Shown: positions 1-10,894 of the stretch, one piece after another
Layout of the letters: each line of letters starts with the position of its first letter
Position numbering within the stretch: position 1 is the stretch's first letter
From: Ornithodoros turicata
Lineage: Eukaryota; Arthropoda; Arachnida; Ixodida; Argasidae
NCBI RefSeq assembly: GCF_037126465.1
Contig: NC_088210.1
Coordinates: 10,872,011 to 10,936,010 of the forward strand
Length of the DNA stretch: 64,000 bases
Direction: 5' to 3'
Program-made: the position numbers and the translations under genes
Notes under the pieces: generated by a model
The model's database searches: none
What the model was told of the DNA's origin: nothing
What the model saw: the letters and a program-made list of their open reading frames with translations, nothing else

Positions 1-70
1 AAGAAATGAGAAGTTAGAAACGTAGAGATATAGAAATTAGTACAAAAGGAAGGAGAGATAAGGAAAGCGT

Positions 71-475
71 TCACGACAGCCCCACAGAGGAAACGAAAGC
101 TAGGAGCGCGTCTCGCGCTTTTCTACGGATGAGGGTGAGGAGAGACTGCGGGTACAAAATCTCGTCTAGAGAGCCACAGGGAAGTGATAGTGTACTGAAA
201 CTCGAGATCAAGGTGTCTATGGCTGCTTGAGACACTGCACAGTCCATGATGATGTGCGCCAGGTCACCTGACCAGAAACTAGTCTCACAGCGTGTCGATG
301 ACACGAAGCCCAGTTTGTAGCGAAAGGATGGTGTCTGGAGGCTGTCGAGAAGGGTAGATCGCTTCCGGTTGAGATCGTTCTCCCAACCATGTCCTGCCTC
401 TGAGCAATGATGCATGAGTATGCACGCCGGTTGTGGAGAGGGGGAGGGGGTGAGGGTATAACCAACGGTGGCCAC
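71..475 (-). pseudogene. LINE reverse-transcriptase ORF, C-terminal fragment
   Basis: A 134-codon open frame ends at a stop near 71. Its middle reads RCETSFWSGDLAHIIMDC, which resembles the Cys/His knuckle (C..H....C) found downstream of the reverse transcriptase in many arthropod non-LTR retrotransposons. The following stretch, with LPCGSLDEILYPQSLL, resembles the usual LINE C-terminus. No RT or RNase H motif is present, so this is only the last part of ORF2. The open frame upstream (285-509) lies in another phase, which suggests a frameshift. The 3' UTR runs off the left edge of the window. Assignment to a particular LINE clade is not possible from this piece. It is non-functional. Confidence 0.6.
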
Positions 476-1672
476 CCATGATGACGGCGATGTGTGCCCA
501 TGCCGCCACGCGTTACTGGCGCTGGCTCGTCTGTTCTACCGGCACCGTCCTAGCGTGAGCCCACGCTGTGGTAACCTACGGAAACTACCATCATACAAAA
601 ACACTAGTCAGCGGAAGCCGGCGCAGTCACGTGATCGGAACGCCATCAGATTTTGCAACCGCTCCGACGGCGTTGGCGAGAGCACTCTGGAGCGTTCCGA
701 GTTGGAGGAAAGAGCTCCAAATGAACCAATCAAATGCGGTGAGAGTGCTCTGTTTCGACCAGTCGAAGATGAAACGTTTCTCCAAAGCGCTCTAAAGCGA
801 CCGGAAGCAATCAGTTGAAGACGCTATCGGAGCACGAGCGTTTACGACAGCTATAAGCACACGCAGACTTGGGTTACTATTTATTTTCGATTTGGGGCAG
901 ACTCCTTCTATTTCTCTCACGCGCTGTACTCCGGGGCACGCTCAGATGCTGTTCGCATACCGTATCACGTGACGGAGAGGGCGCGGGAAGCGACAGCGCA
1001 AGGAGCCCGTGCATGGTGGCCACCTGTCGACGCGGCCGTCGTTCCGACCGACTGATCCTTCGTTCAACATACCATCCCATTCTAGATTACCATAATCTTG
1101 TTGTGTGTCACGAGAATTCAACCCTAATTATGCTAGTTAATTACCGTAATTATCAGGGTTGTGCGGATATTATCAGCTGTGCCCAACAGTAGGCATCACT
1201 AGGTCGTGTTGTTTAGTTTGTGTGATCTTGATTGGATTGGATTTGAATAGAAGTGGATTTGTTGACAGTACATCGGTGAATTGTAGCAGATTAAACGTTG
1301 ATTCAAGGTGGTAGAGTTCAGTTCTGCAATATATGTTGTCTAATAACAAGCACGATATATGTACCTTCTGAAGTCGTCTGAATCTTTCGACAATCTTGTC
1401 TTGATTGCCAGGTAGCATATTTTTATTTCGAACGATGCTTATGACTCGCACAATCCAAGGTACCCTATTGCTTACTCCACTTTTGGAAGTTGGGTTCAGT
1501 TTAGTGATCGGTTTGTAGAGGAGATGGTCTTCCCCTACACGTGAAATGAGCGACAATGATGAAATGTCCCAGCGGGCAGATGTGCGGGGAACCGTAGTTT
1601 CCGGGCTGCCATGCCTGCCATATTCTGCATTTTGTGTCGTCGTCGTTTTGACTACGAGGTAAACACCGGAAG
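476..1672. other. No feature recognised
   Basis: About 1.2 kb of mixed-composition sequence. Open frames up to 127 codons exist on both strands, but none has a recognisable domain, start context or codon bias. I see no inverted-repeat element. Confidence 0.4.
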
Positions 1673-1685
1673 TGAGTTAACATTC

Positions 1686-1866
1686 GATGAAAGATGAAAG
1701 TCACTGAAAAGGTTAGCTAGCTGTAGGACCCGAACCCACATCTTCTGGATTGCCGGTCCAGGGCTCGTTAATTTCGTTCGGCTTCGTTAATTTCTTAGGC
1801 AAATTGAGGCTTTGTATGTGTTTGTCCCTTCTATGTCGTTCCAGCCTCAGAACATCAGTTCTTTCA
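1686..1866 (-). repeat. SINE A copy, tRNA-derived
   Basis: Retroposed element with its tRNA-like head on the minus strand. Box B reads GGTTCGGGTCC and an anticodon-arm-like stretch is visible. It carries the family's 5' leader (starting TGAAAGAACTGATG on the minus strand) and the trailer ending in CTTTCATC. It is flanked by a 13-bp direct repeat TGAGTTAACATTC at 1673-1685 and 1867-1879, a clear target-site duplication. The part of the tRNA head after the anticodon stem is degraded compared with the copy at 14916. Confidence 0.8.
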
Positions 1867-1879
1867 TGAGTTAACATTC

Positions 1880-2060
1880 CCTCTCCGCTCCACTGCTCGA
1901 ACCTGCCGCGTTCGGATCTTCTACGCGATTTCTCATGCTCGGAGCCGGTGTGAGATGCGGTCTGACCCGCTCCAGCTCGGAGTATTCATTTGCTCATTTG
2001 CGCTATTGTTCAAGCGCACTAACAGAAGCCTTTGGATTGTCGCTCGACTTCGCACACCTA
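1880..2060. other. No feature recognised
   Basis: Short unassigned gap between a SINE and an inverted-repeat element. Confidence 0.35.
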
Positions 2061-2557
2061 ATGCTTGGTTCACACTGTTGCATTTTCATGCGTTGCGGAT
2101 GCGGTGCGGCGCGGTTGTCATGGCAACGAAGCACGCGCGGCGAGCCGAAGAGCACACGCACCGCAAGAGTTGAGCTCGACCGCACTCCATGCGGTACGGG
2201 TTACCTCCGACTATGCAGCTGACCAATGAGCGACGGCGCACCGCGCAAGCGCATCACTGCTCTGCTGTCGCCGTTGCTTTTCCGACATGGCTGCCTTCGT
2301 TGAAAGTACGTTGGCGAAACAAGAAGCTGTAATTGCTGCGTATGCCGTAGACACGCTTCAATACAACTCCACCACGCCGACCATTGCGCTATTGCTCGTT
2401 GATGGCTGTCTGTGGAATGAAGGCGTGAGTGATCAAACGCAAGTGTTGTCCGTCTCCAGAACACATGTGTCTGAACAGCGCGTCTTACGACAACCGCCTC
2501 CACACTGGATCTATACCGTTGCCGCAACGGATAGAAGTTGCAGTGTGAACCAGGCAT
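2061..2557. mobile_element. Inverted-repeat element, unknown superfamily
   Basis: Terminal inverted repeats match as ATGCTTGGTTCACACTG at the left and its complement (with C for T) at 2541-2557. The next 30 bases, rich in GTTGCGG, also pair. The interior holds a 90-codon open frame on the plus strand (2287-2559) with no recognisable domain. I could not define a target duplication, so the superfamily is open. Confidence 0.5.
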
Positions 2558-2563
2558 AAGAAA

Positions 2564-4110
2564 TCACGCCGCATCGATGAGCGCTGTGATGGGCTGTCTG
2601 GCATTTGCAACTGAGACAAGGGTGTGTATCCCGAATAAAAAAACACCAGTCCTTCTAGCCCGCAATAACAAGAAGAAGAAAGAAGGTGGTCGTGCGAGAT
2701 CCAGGAGAAGGAGAACTAGATAGAACGTGATGACGACGTCTTTGCGAGTCATCGAAACAAAAGAAGAGACTCAGAAACGAAATGGACCGTATTGGTCGAA
2801 GTAATTGTTGCTTCGCTCGCAGACTGGTGTTCCCTCAATGAGAGGACGTCGCGGTGCGGTAAGCTAAACGAGCAAGCGTAACGAGGAGCAGTGGTTGTGA
2901 CCACCAGCAAAGGCTCGACGAAGCTGCTCGTTTCGCTGTCCCAACGGTGGTTCGTTAAAAGTGCGCTTTCATCGCTCTTTCTTTGCCACACTTCTTTAAC
3001 GCGTAGCAGTGCTGTACTAGGAGCACCGATTTCTGGTGAACTTGAAGTACACTGAAGAGGTTGAGGCACTTCAACATGCAAGGATTTGTGCAATTGAACT
3101 TGGGGGACCAGGGTCACCGTGATAAAAGCAACCTGAGCATGTTGCCTGTCCATTCTCACTCTGGTGGGCCGCAGTCTATGTGATATCTCTCAGTACATTA
3201 TAATAAAGAGAACTAAAATAAGAGTGCAGTTGTTATCAAGGCTACTACACAGTTAGCATGGCAAGAAACTACGTAGGCGTCGGTTAAGTCGCGAAAATAT
3301 GAAGGTAAAGAAAAAATAATAACTTACTTCTGTGATTTCGCAGGTGATTTCACATTCATCGAGGTCCCAGAAACATCTCAGATAAAAATCAGTGCCGACA
3401 CATTCAAGTATTTCTACAATTCGAAGGACTTGTGACACTCACAAGCTCACACTCTTCAATATTCAAGCGTCGTGATTTTTTTTATCGTGTTCATGTGCCT
3501 CGCTTTCTAATTTGTCATTGAGAATTAAATAGTGCGGAGCAGATACGAGCTCATAAGGTCTTACTTTCAAGCAGTCACAGAAACGTCCCAATTATTATTT
3601 AGATTACGTCACTGTCCCTATAACGAAAAGAGCTCGTCACACGTCGCATGGAAGGCGTCACGTGCAAGTCTTAACGGGTGGCCGGTGCCCCTTTAGTTCG
3701 TTGTACATGTGTGCGATTAGGCCCTCCCGGATTCCTATCTTTCGTTTCTATCCTGGACAGCAGGTCATTAGAGCATTGTTAGCGGGCAACTGTCGTAAAT
3801 CACGTGTGCTCTTCTTACGAGCATCCCCGCTCCTTTCACGTATTATACGGGGGCGTTTTTCTTTTTTATCCTTTATAGGTTTTTCTTTAAAGCTGTGAGA
3901 GGAGCACTGATGCCATTTTTGCTCGTGGATTAAGCAACCCGGTAAAATGCGAGACAGTATAGATTTAGAGGCAATCTTTATTTGAATCCACCCTCTTTTT
4001 AAACAAATCCCGATACAAGCACGAACTTTGAGGCAGAAATCGCCAAAAACTTTGGTATGCATAGGAGCCGAAACCAAAACTACGCACTTCTCCTGCGCAG
4101 AATCGACATC
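2564..4110. other. No gene recognised
   Basis: Open frames of 136 codons (minus, 2749-3159) and 144 codons (minus, 3748-4182) have no recognisable domain. A run rich in AAGAAG lies at about 2668-2690. Nothing else is identifiable. Confidence 0.35.
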
Positions 4111-4114
4111 GCTT

Positions 4115-4595
4115 CGGTTTATCTGAGCCGGAAAGCGGTCGCATCGGCGCCTACTCCAATCAGCTCCTTCGCTACAAAACACGTGACTCTCCGACGCGAA
4201 CCCCTGTCGCTCCTTTAGCGCTCGAGAAGTGCGTGGTTTCGGTTTCGGCTCATTTGCGTAGCGAAGTCTTTGCGCTTCATATCTAGAAGTACGTGCTCAG
4301 GATATTTAGAAAAAATGGAAATTAGAATAGATTTAAAGATTTAAAGGATTTAAAAAATATTAAAAAAGATTTAAACAATGACTGGCTCCAATTCTGCTAT
4401 CTCACATTTATCCGAACACACATAATTAATAAGGCAAGTAATGAATTTCAGATAATTAGTCCTCCAGTGGTTATCCACTTGTTAGATACGCTTTCCTATA
4501 GGATGATCTAAGTTTTATTATAAAAATTCTGTAAAGGATAAAAAAAATTTGGAGCTGCTTCCTCCTTACATACAGAGGCACGCATAATATTATAT
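4115..4595. repeat. Dispersed repeat E, copy 1
   Basis: Similar to 49400-49855 and, in its right half, to 35945-36165. Shared landmarks in order: a segment with ACACGTGACTCTCCGACG, a CTCATTTGCGTAG motif, an AT-rich part with TTAATGAATTT, and a right part with ATTATAAAAATTCTGTAAAG. The other copies end in an ACACCC(T/G)GTA-like terminus, so this is probably a decayed DNA transposon. Confidence 0.5.
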
Positions 4596-4618
4596 TTCAT
4601 ATCACGAAGGGAGAGTTC

Positions 4619-4898
4619 TTGATTCCGTCTTAGCGCCGCGAAGCAACTGTAGCTGTGAGAGGCGTAGTGACGTGGACAGATGGAGGGAGGACAGCAGGAA
4701 GGAGCTGGGGACAGGGCGGGTTAGTGTGCGTCCTCGGCTGACTTCATGGGCGCACATGTGCCGGCGTTCGTCTGGAAAGTCTGCCGGAAGACCCATGGAG
4801 AGCCCCAGAGGGCGCAGCCGGTGCGGGGATTCGAACCCAGAACACTCTCGGCGTGGAAAGCGATCATCTTAGCTAACCACTATTCCACGGGACCCGGT
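4619..4898 (-). repeat. SINE C copy, full length
   Basis: The tRNA-like head on the minus strand runs from about 4898 down (box A-like GTGGAATAGTGGTTAGC, box B GGTTCGAATCC). It is followed by the core containing GTCTGGAAAG/CGAACG and a tail with CCGCTC and GCTTCGCGGCGCTAA. Flanked by a perfect 12-bp duplication AAGGGAGAGTTC at 4607-4618 and 4899-4910. It is the best-defined SINE C insertion in the window. Confidence 0.85.
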
Positions 4899-4910
4899 AA
4901 GGGAGAGTTC

Positions 4911-5897
4911 AGACAATCGCAAAGTGATGTATAGTATTGCGACATTGCTCTTAGTTTAGTGCATCTTCAGTTATTCTCATATTTCCAGTATGTCAGACTA
5001 TATTACTATATATATAGTACTTTTTTGGCGTCATTCTATTTGCATTATTCGTCGCTAAAACGATTGCATCTACAAATGCTTATTTTGAGTTTCTTTCTTC
5101 TTTTGGAATAGCACGCTGCATTAGCCAGGCTGACATTTCCTTTTTTCTTCTCATTCTATTAAACATATCCTCCCCCCCCCCCCCGATGTCTAACTATTCC
5201 AGAACTGACGGGCATTCATGTTTCATGTTTCAAATACTTAATCTCCTCCAGTTTTTCTGATACTGGTAATATGTTATACTATTGCTAGTACTACTTCCGG
5301 GTTATTATGTTTGCGTTATTCCTTGCTGGAGCGATTACATGACGATTACAAACGACCTCGGAGCTCCGATTTTCCACTAATGGCCCTCGGCGAAAGAGGT
5401 TCCGAATTCCCAAACCTGCTGTCGATCGCTCCAACGTCCGACGTAAAAGCCGTGCGCACGTCCACTGCGTCATATATGTCTTTTTCGGAACCTCACTATT
5501 TTGTCATCATTAGCATATAGTGTCGCAATAAATATCTTCCTGGACCACTAATGGCGAACGTTAAGTTCGACTTTCAGCCTTTTACTATGCGTGTTTAGAG
5601 AGAATTGTGGCGAACTGCGCTAATCGGGGATGGGAATTGAATCCTTCTTTCATCTGCACTGGTCGTTTGCGTGCAGTGCAATATACAGTGTGCCACTGTG
5701 GGTTGAGCTTTGAAAGTAAAGTAAAGTAAAAGTAAATTAAATTAATTGAGCGTAGAAAGAAATAAAGAGCGAAGGGAATTACCAATGAACACGGCGCACG
5801 TTTGATTGAAGCGAGTAGCGTCAGATGCACGCTCGAGCCACTCTAACTTTTTCTGCACCACAACGACCATTTGACTTGGCCATTGATCTCTCTACGT
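4911..5897. other. No gene recognised; short simple repeats
   Basis: AT-rich sequence with a C14-type tract near 5171 and a (TA)n-like stretch near 5010-5022. No open frame with recognisable content. Confidence 0.4.
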
Positions 5898-5905
5898 CAT
5901 ACAAT

Positions 5906-6423
5906 CAGTGATGGCCACTAAATATTTCTACAGTAGTTTAACTGTAACTGCTAACTACTTCGTGATGGAGAAAGTTTAACTATTATATAGTTCAACTACT
6001 TTTCAGGAGAGGTAGTTAAAACTACTACTTTGACAATTGCAATGCATTTTAACTACATCTGTAACTACTTACGGTCGTCCATCAACACTAATTCCATTCT
6101 ATAGTGTTCTTGGACACCTAAATATGGATCACAAACAGTGATAAAAGTGAAGATTTAGTGCACATGCACGGCACAATTGCTCTGCACCTCCGTTCTCATG
6201 AAACAAGTAGCTCAAAGTAAAAGTCGGAAGCACAATCGTGCCGTAAAGCTTGCGGCAAAATCTGTAGTAGTTGGCACCTGCAGTAACCTAACTACTCGAA
6301 ATAGTAGTTTAACTAGTAGCTGCACACTACATTTCTGCAAGTACTTGATAACTACTTTTTAACTACAATCAGGTAGTTGAACTAGTAGTTTAACTACACG
6401 TAGTTAACTATTGGCCACCACTG
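5906..6423. mobile_element. hAT-like non-autonomous element
   Basis: Ends are CAGTGATGGCCA and, inverted, CAGTGGTGGCCA. Flanking octamers CATACAAT (5898-5905) and CATATAAT (6424-6431) form an 8-bp target duplication with one mismatch, typical of hAT. The interior is packed with AACTAC/GTAGTT motifs in both orientations near each end. No transposase is encoded. Confidence 0.8.
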
Positions 6424-6655
6424 CATATAATAACGTATGATAGAGTTATCTTCTCTTACTGTCTCCCTGGAGAGCACGGTGGGGGGATAAAACGAAAAGG
6501 AAACAAAAAAAAAACAAAAAAAGGAAGATACTGGGGCGTCTTCCCTTCACCCTGAGAGGGTGAAGGAGTACAGTGCCGCCTCATGCATCGATGATGAGCT
6601 TTAACTTGCGGAAACAAAACAAAAAAACAAATGTATCGCGTGACGCTATTTTTTT
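6424..6655. other. No gene; A-rich
   Basis: A-rich stretch with several poly-A runs between the hAT-like element and a SINE C copy. Nothing else seen. Confidence 0.4.
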
Positions 6656-6975
6656 TAGTTCCGTGTTAGCGCCGCGAAGCAACTGTGGCTATGAGCGGCG
6701 TACGGTCGTAGACAGATGGAGAGAGGATAGCAGGAATGAGTGGGGGACAGGGGGGTTAGGGGGACAGGGGGGCCGTAGTATAAGGCCACGCACAAGAGAG
6801 CAACATCACGACAATCCAGGGGTTATAGTATGTCCTGGGCCGACCTCACGGAGAACTGCGCAAACATTTGTCTTCTAAAGCGCCTGAGGAAGATCCCAGG
6901 GAAAACGCCGCCGGACAGCATTGACAGCCGACTCCCGGATTCGTAACCGTGTCACCTCCCAGTCCCTGAAAGCAG
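6656..6975 (-). repeat. SINE C copy with internal insertion
   Basis: Tail GTGTTAGCGCCGCGAAGCAA begins near 6662. The body and core follow with a box B-like segment at about 6940. About 75 extra bases (near 6757-6830) separate the pieces compared with other SINE C copies. Confidence 0.65.
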
Positions 6976-7160
6976 GGGAAAGAGGGAGTGCCGACTGAAT
7001 CGGCTCACCGTTGTCGGCCACACAGAAGTGGGCATCGTCACGACTGTAGAAAAAAAAAAGAAGAAGAAGAAAGAAAGGACATATGGAGGGTGAAGATGCG
7101 TAGAGGGTGCGTGAGTCCATCGGGGAGTGCAAAGGACTAGGGAGGAACGTTATTGCACAA
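6976..7160 (-). repeat. LINE-X 3' end
   Basis: Carries the LINE-X 3' tail on the minus strand: GTCGTGACGATGCCCAC, then GGCCGACAACGG, preceded by a purine-rich (on plus) UTR. It matches 54843-55078 base by base over long parts. 5'-truncated. Confidence 0.65.
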
Positions 7161-7782
7161 CACGCCGTGCGCCAATCACTAACGACCAATGACCGATACA
7201 GCTATCGTTTCTCATATGAGGAAAGTCACAGCCGGACACGCCTGTGACAAGCGTGACAACTTGTGACAAGTCGCATATAAGTGCAATGTTGCAGAAAGAA
7301 TGAATTCGGCTTTCATTATAAATAATGCACGGAATATGACGATATCATTTTGAATGGCGGTTATAGTTATTAACGTGCCACGCGGTGAAGTTGTCTTTAG
7401 AGTGCAGCTCAGTACTGGTCGACCTTGAACGTGTTGTGCGGAGAAGTTTTGTCTGAATAGTGTATATAGCCTGGAGGCGCAATGCATTCTTACTTTCCTG
7501 TAACATTGGAAACATTCACAGGGCCGAGCTTCGTTAGCCGTGTGGTGCCAGACTTCCTGTAATCTTTGTGCCGGCGTCTATTGTAAACTTTCCTACGCAT
7601 TGTTTTAGAGGCTCTTAGTCCGCGGTATACTCACGTATCGCTTGCATTAACGTATCAGTACACTTTACCTCCCGCTCACCATCGCCATCGGTTGAGGAAC
7701 AAAGCGAGCTTCTGGTAAACAGAAAGCGAAACATGGAAAGTGGGAAAGTGGTATCGTATTTACGTCTCTCTTATCGTTGAGA
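7161..7782. other. No feature recognised
   Basis: A 91-codon minus-strand open frame (7212-7487) has no recognisable domain. No repeats identified. Confidence 0.35.
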
Positions 7783-7784
7783 TA

Positions 7785-8467
7785 CAGTCAAACCTCGCTT
7801 TACGAACACCCTTCGTTTCTCAGAAAATCGTTCGTAAATCGAAGTATTCGTAAACCGAGGTCCGAGGCGTGCAGTGCACAGATACCTCACAAAACCACGG
7901 GAAATTGATTTGAATAAGTTTTATTTTTGAAAATACTGCGTAATTGTGCTTTGCGCACCGTACTTTCTGCGGGGTCTATCCTGTTTAGAAGAGATGACAG
8001 AAGTCTGACTGTTTCCAACGGCAAAGATCACGCTTGTCACCGGCTTTCAGGACTGAACGCCTTCTCTTGGAACGGCAAGAGGTTTCCATCTCGGAGACCT
8101 GGTCCAAACTCACAACCGTTCGGCTGTAAACGCCCGAATTATTCTTTCAGGAAATGGCGAATCATGTTTGTGGAACGTAGTGGCGTTGGGACATTGTATG
8201 TTTGACCTTGGCAGCATGTACTGAGGAACTTTGATTATCCTCAGGTCCATTGGCCTGTCCTCTGTACGTTTATAACGTCCGTTCGTATACCGAGGTCAGA
8301 ATGGCTTGGCTACTTTGGGTCCGTTCCCTAATAATCTGTTTATAGTTCGGATATCGAGGGTTCGTAAAACGAGGTCGAAATACACGGAAAAAGTTTGGTT
8401 CCCTGTGGAGCCGTTCGTAAGTTGAGAGAATTCGTATATCGAGGGTTCATAAAACCAGGTCCGACTG
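7785..8467. mobile_element. pogo/Tigger-like non-autonomous element
   Basis: Flanked by TA at 7783-7784 and 8468-8469. The ends read CAGTCAAACCTCG and, inverted, CAGTCGGACCTGG. That is the kind of terminus known for pogo/Tigger members of Tc1/mariner. Both subterminal regions carry repeats of TTCGTA(A/T)A(A/T)CGAGG. No transposase frame is present. Confidence 0.75.
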
Positions 8468-8469
8468 TA

Positions 8470-8722
8470 TACAATAACAGCTCGCTCAGACTAAGTTTCG
8501 CAAACATTACCTACTTAACTACCAGCGTTACATAATGGGTAGCGTTCCACTCCTAGAGTGGAAAACCTCCCCACTTCATCATCACAATATATATGTTGTT
8601 GCTATTACATAATGGAGTCATAATAATTCAGCGATGTAGAGAGTCTAATCTTGCTAGAGGGTTTTCACTCTCCATAAGGTAAACTGGGTTATCTGACACA
8701 ATATGGAGTGGGGTGGTCAGTT
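8470..8722. other. No feature recognised
   Basis: Unassigned AT-rich gap. Confidence 0.35.
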
Positions 8723-8735
8723 ACCTCGCATATCA

Positions 8736-9125
8736 ACAACAACAACAATAAATGAAGAAGTGATGATGACATGGGATGTTTCCCCGTGGTATAGCCACAG
8801 GACCCTACCCCACTTCACAGGGGTTAATATGAGAGGATGAATTATAGTGAGAGTGAAGCGACGACAGGTCGGAGTTCTGTTTAGAGCTCTTCGAGGAGTC
8901 CAGTGGCTTGCATGAAAGCAAAAAGGGAGCGAAGAGCCCGGCACTGATGCGCAGGGGAGCTCCATGGGCCAAGTACTTTGGACAGGCTGAATGGTCTATG
9001 GTCGAGGGGTTCGAGTTGGCGTCGAAGTACCCGGCGTTCACACGTGTACCGCTCACAGTCCTCGATGATATGGAGGATCGTAGCTGGGGTGCGGCAAGCT
9101 ATAGGCACAGCGCAGTGTTACTGTA
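8736..9125 (-). pseudogene. LINE-K insertion, 5'-truncated (C-terminus plus 3' UTR)
   Basis: A 390-bp retroposed fragment flanked by a perfect 13-bp duplication ACCTCGCATATCA (8723-8735 and 9126-9138). On the minus strand it starts inside ORF2 and encodes about 75 residues: HIIEDCERYTCERRV (end of the Cys/His knuckle), then RPFSLSKVLGPW and the LINE C-terminus ending LLEEL. A 3' UTR of about 150 bp follows and ends in (GTT)n. The protein is closely similar to that at 33844-34270, so both belong to one family. The structure is a textbook 5'-truncated target-primed insertion, and it cannot be active. Confidence 0.85.
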
Positions 9126-9138
9126 ACCTCGCATATCA

Positions 9139-9392
9139 CATTTGCTGGATACCTGAGGAAAGCAAGCGCTTTATTCTTGACGGGATAAAACGATACATAA
9201 ATACCATGTCAACGTTCTCTCTACGCCTATTTCACGGTCTGTGATGGATACTTTAGGGATTTTAGGGAAAAATATTGCACAGATATGCGTGCACTGTAAA
9301 AATAGAATCTTACAATATGACACTAGTCAACGAGCACTCGAAATAATTTGTTCTCTGCTCTGATCGCTGAATACGGGAGGCGTACTCCAGTT
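9139..9392. other. Possible M1 fragment only
   Basis: ACGGGAGGCGTAC near 9373-9385 recalls the inner arm of the M1 MITE, but no palindromic partner is present. Otherwise nothing recognised. Confidence 0.3.
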
Positions 9393-9404
9393 CAGTAACA
9401 CTTT

Positions 9405-9553
9405 TTCTCAGACGCTTTCAGACATATGTCGGCACAGTTCCCTTAGAAGTCGGCCCAGGACGCACATTTCCCAGGGCGTGAGTCGTGACGTTGCCCACAT
9501 ACGTGAGGCCGACAACGGCAAGCCCTATCACCACCACCACCACCACCCACCAC
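9405..9553 (+). repeat. SINE B insertion, 5'-truncated
   Basis: Starts in the SINE core (CAGACGCTTTCAGACATATG), continues through GTCGGCCCAGGACGCA to the LINE-X-like tail, and ends in (CAC)n. Perfect 12-bp duplication CAGTAACACTTT at 9393-9404 and 9554-9565. Confidence 0.85.
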
Positions 9554-9588
9554 CAGTAACACTTTACATGCACGCAAAGTATAGTACA

Positions 9589-10285
9589 CAAGGTGTTCCA
9601 GAAAACGTGCCATTGAATTCTGATAAAAAAGACTACGCCACCTAGAATTATGCGGTCAACGGCATTTGTTCTTACTAGGCTTTTGCCGCCTGCTGATATG
9701 CATGTCATGCAAACTAAGTTTAATTATGTAAATTTTTAAAATTTTAAACTTGTAAACCCAGCCCGCAGAGTGATAGTAGAAAACCTGACAGTCCCTGAAA
9801 TTGGAAGAGGGAAGGTATGGTCCCAGCCTAGGCCGGACTCGGTAAGCTATGTCTATATGTTATATCTTTCTACCATGCCGGTGCGGGCTGGGTTTCCAAC
9901 TTCCTTTCCTCTGACTGACAATGATTTCGCTGAAAAATTCGTTGCGCGCTATCCTTTGCGAGCTTCGTAGAGCATGATTTTCGGCTATCTTTTTTTCTTT
10001 TTTCGAGACAATGGCTCCTCAATATTCCTGCTAGTTATCATTAATTTGAGTAAATTCGGCACGCTCGGCACCAATGCGAATTGGTGGGGTAAAAAAGTGA
10101 CCTTTACTTGGCAAATTTCCGAGCAAAAATTTACATGATTAAACTTAAGTTACATGGCACGCATGTCAGGAGATGGTAAGAATACATTAAGAACAAATGC
10201 CGTTGACCGCATGATTCTATGTGTCGAATCTTTTTTTTTTTTTTCTAAATTAAAATTCAATGACACGTTTTCTGAGATAAATCAG
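9589..10285. mobile_element. Long fold-back element, copy 1
   Basis: Two arms of more than 200 bp are inverted repeats of each other. The same family forms the better-preserved palindrome at 59273-60152. The left end is degraded (CAAGGTGTTCC) and the right end reads ACACGTTTTCTGAGA. The spacer (about 9750-9960) is also shared with the other copy. It encodes nothing recognisable. Confidence 0.75.
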
Positions 10286-10886
10286 GGGCAAAGTGAATGT
10301 TGATTCTGAACGATGTTTAAGCACCCATGTTTTATACAGTGAAGTCTTCTGCTTCAAAAGCTCACTAGCGTAAATTCATTAATGCTCACGTCTGTCCGTG
10401 ACCAGTACGTTTATATTTTTAAATATCGTATTAGCGCTGCGGGATTCGAACCACGTGGAAGGCCCAGTATGTTACTCTCTTGCAAGATGGCACTACTTTG
10501 CATTTTCCGGTTTGCTTATATTGCAAATGTCTATAGAGAGGATACACAGCTGTCATCGTGCGCACGCGGGGCACTTTCACAGTCCCTCATAGAAATCAGG
10601 CGCTATCTATGCGCCAGATGAAGTTCGGGCCGGTCAAAGGAGATAAAGAGATTACTGACGCGTCAGATGCAAATAACCCGTCCTCAATGAGTTCGTATCT
10701 GTAAGGGATCGTGCATCACTGAAAAGGCCTTGCGCTCGCCCGCCGGATTGCTGCGTATATAGTGAGCAGCTCATTACAGGCTAGAATCCCTTCTGGCCTC
10801 CAGCAGAGTACACTTCCTGCTCTCATTTGTCGTATATGTTGAGCGGGTATTTGTTGTACATTGTCGTGTGTACTCGATTGTGGCGG
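10286..10886. other. Mostly unassigned; isolated tRNA-like box B
   Basis: On the minus strand near 10440-10452 a GGTTCGAATCCCGC box B motif occurs, possibly the stump of another tRNA-derived SINE. There is no matching box A or second copy in the window. The rest is unassigned. Confidence 0.3.
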
Positions 10887-10894
10887 CTTGAGAG

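Noticed and set aside
2287..2559. 90-codon frame inside the element at 2061-2557 as a transposase
   Set aside because: Too short, no DDE/D or DNA-binding motif, and overlaps the terminal repeat.
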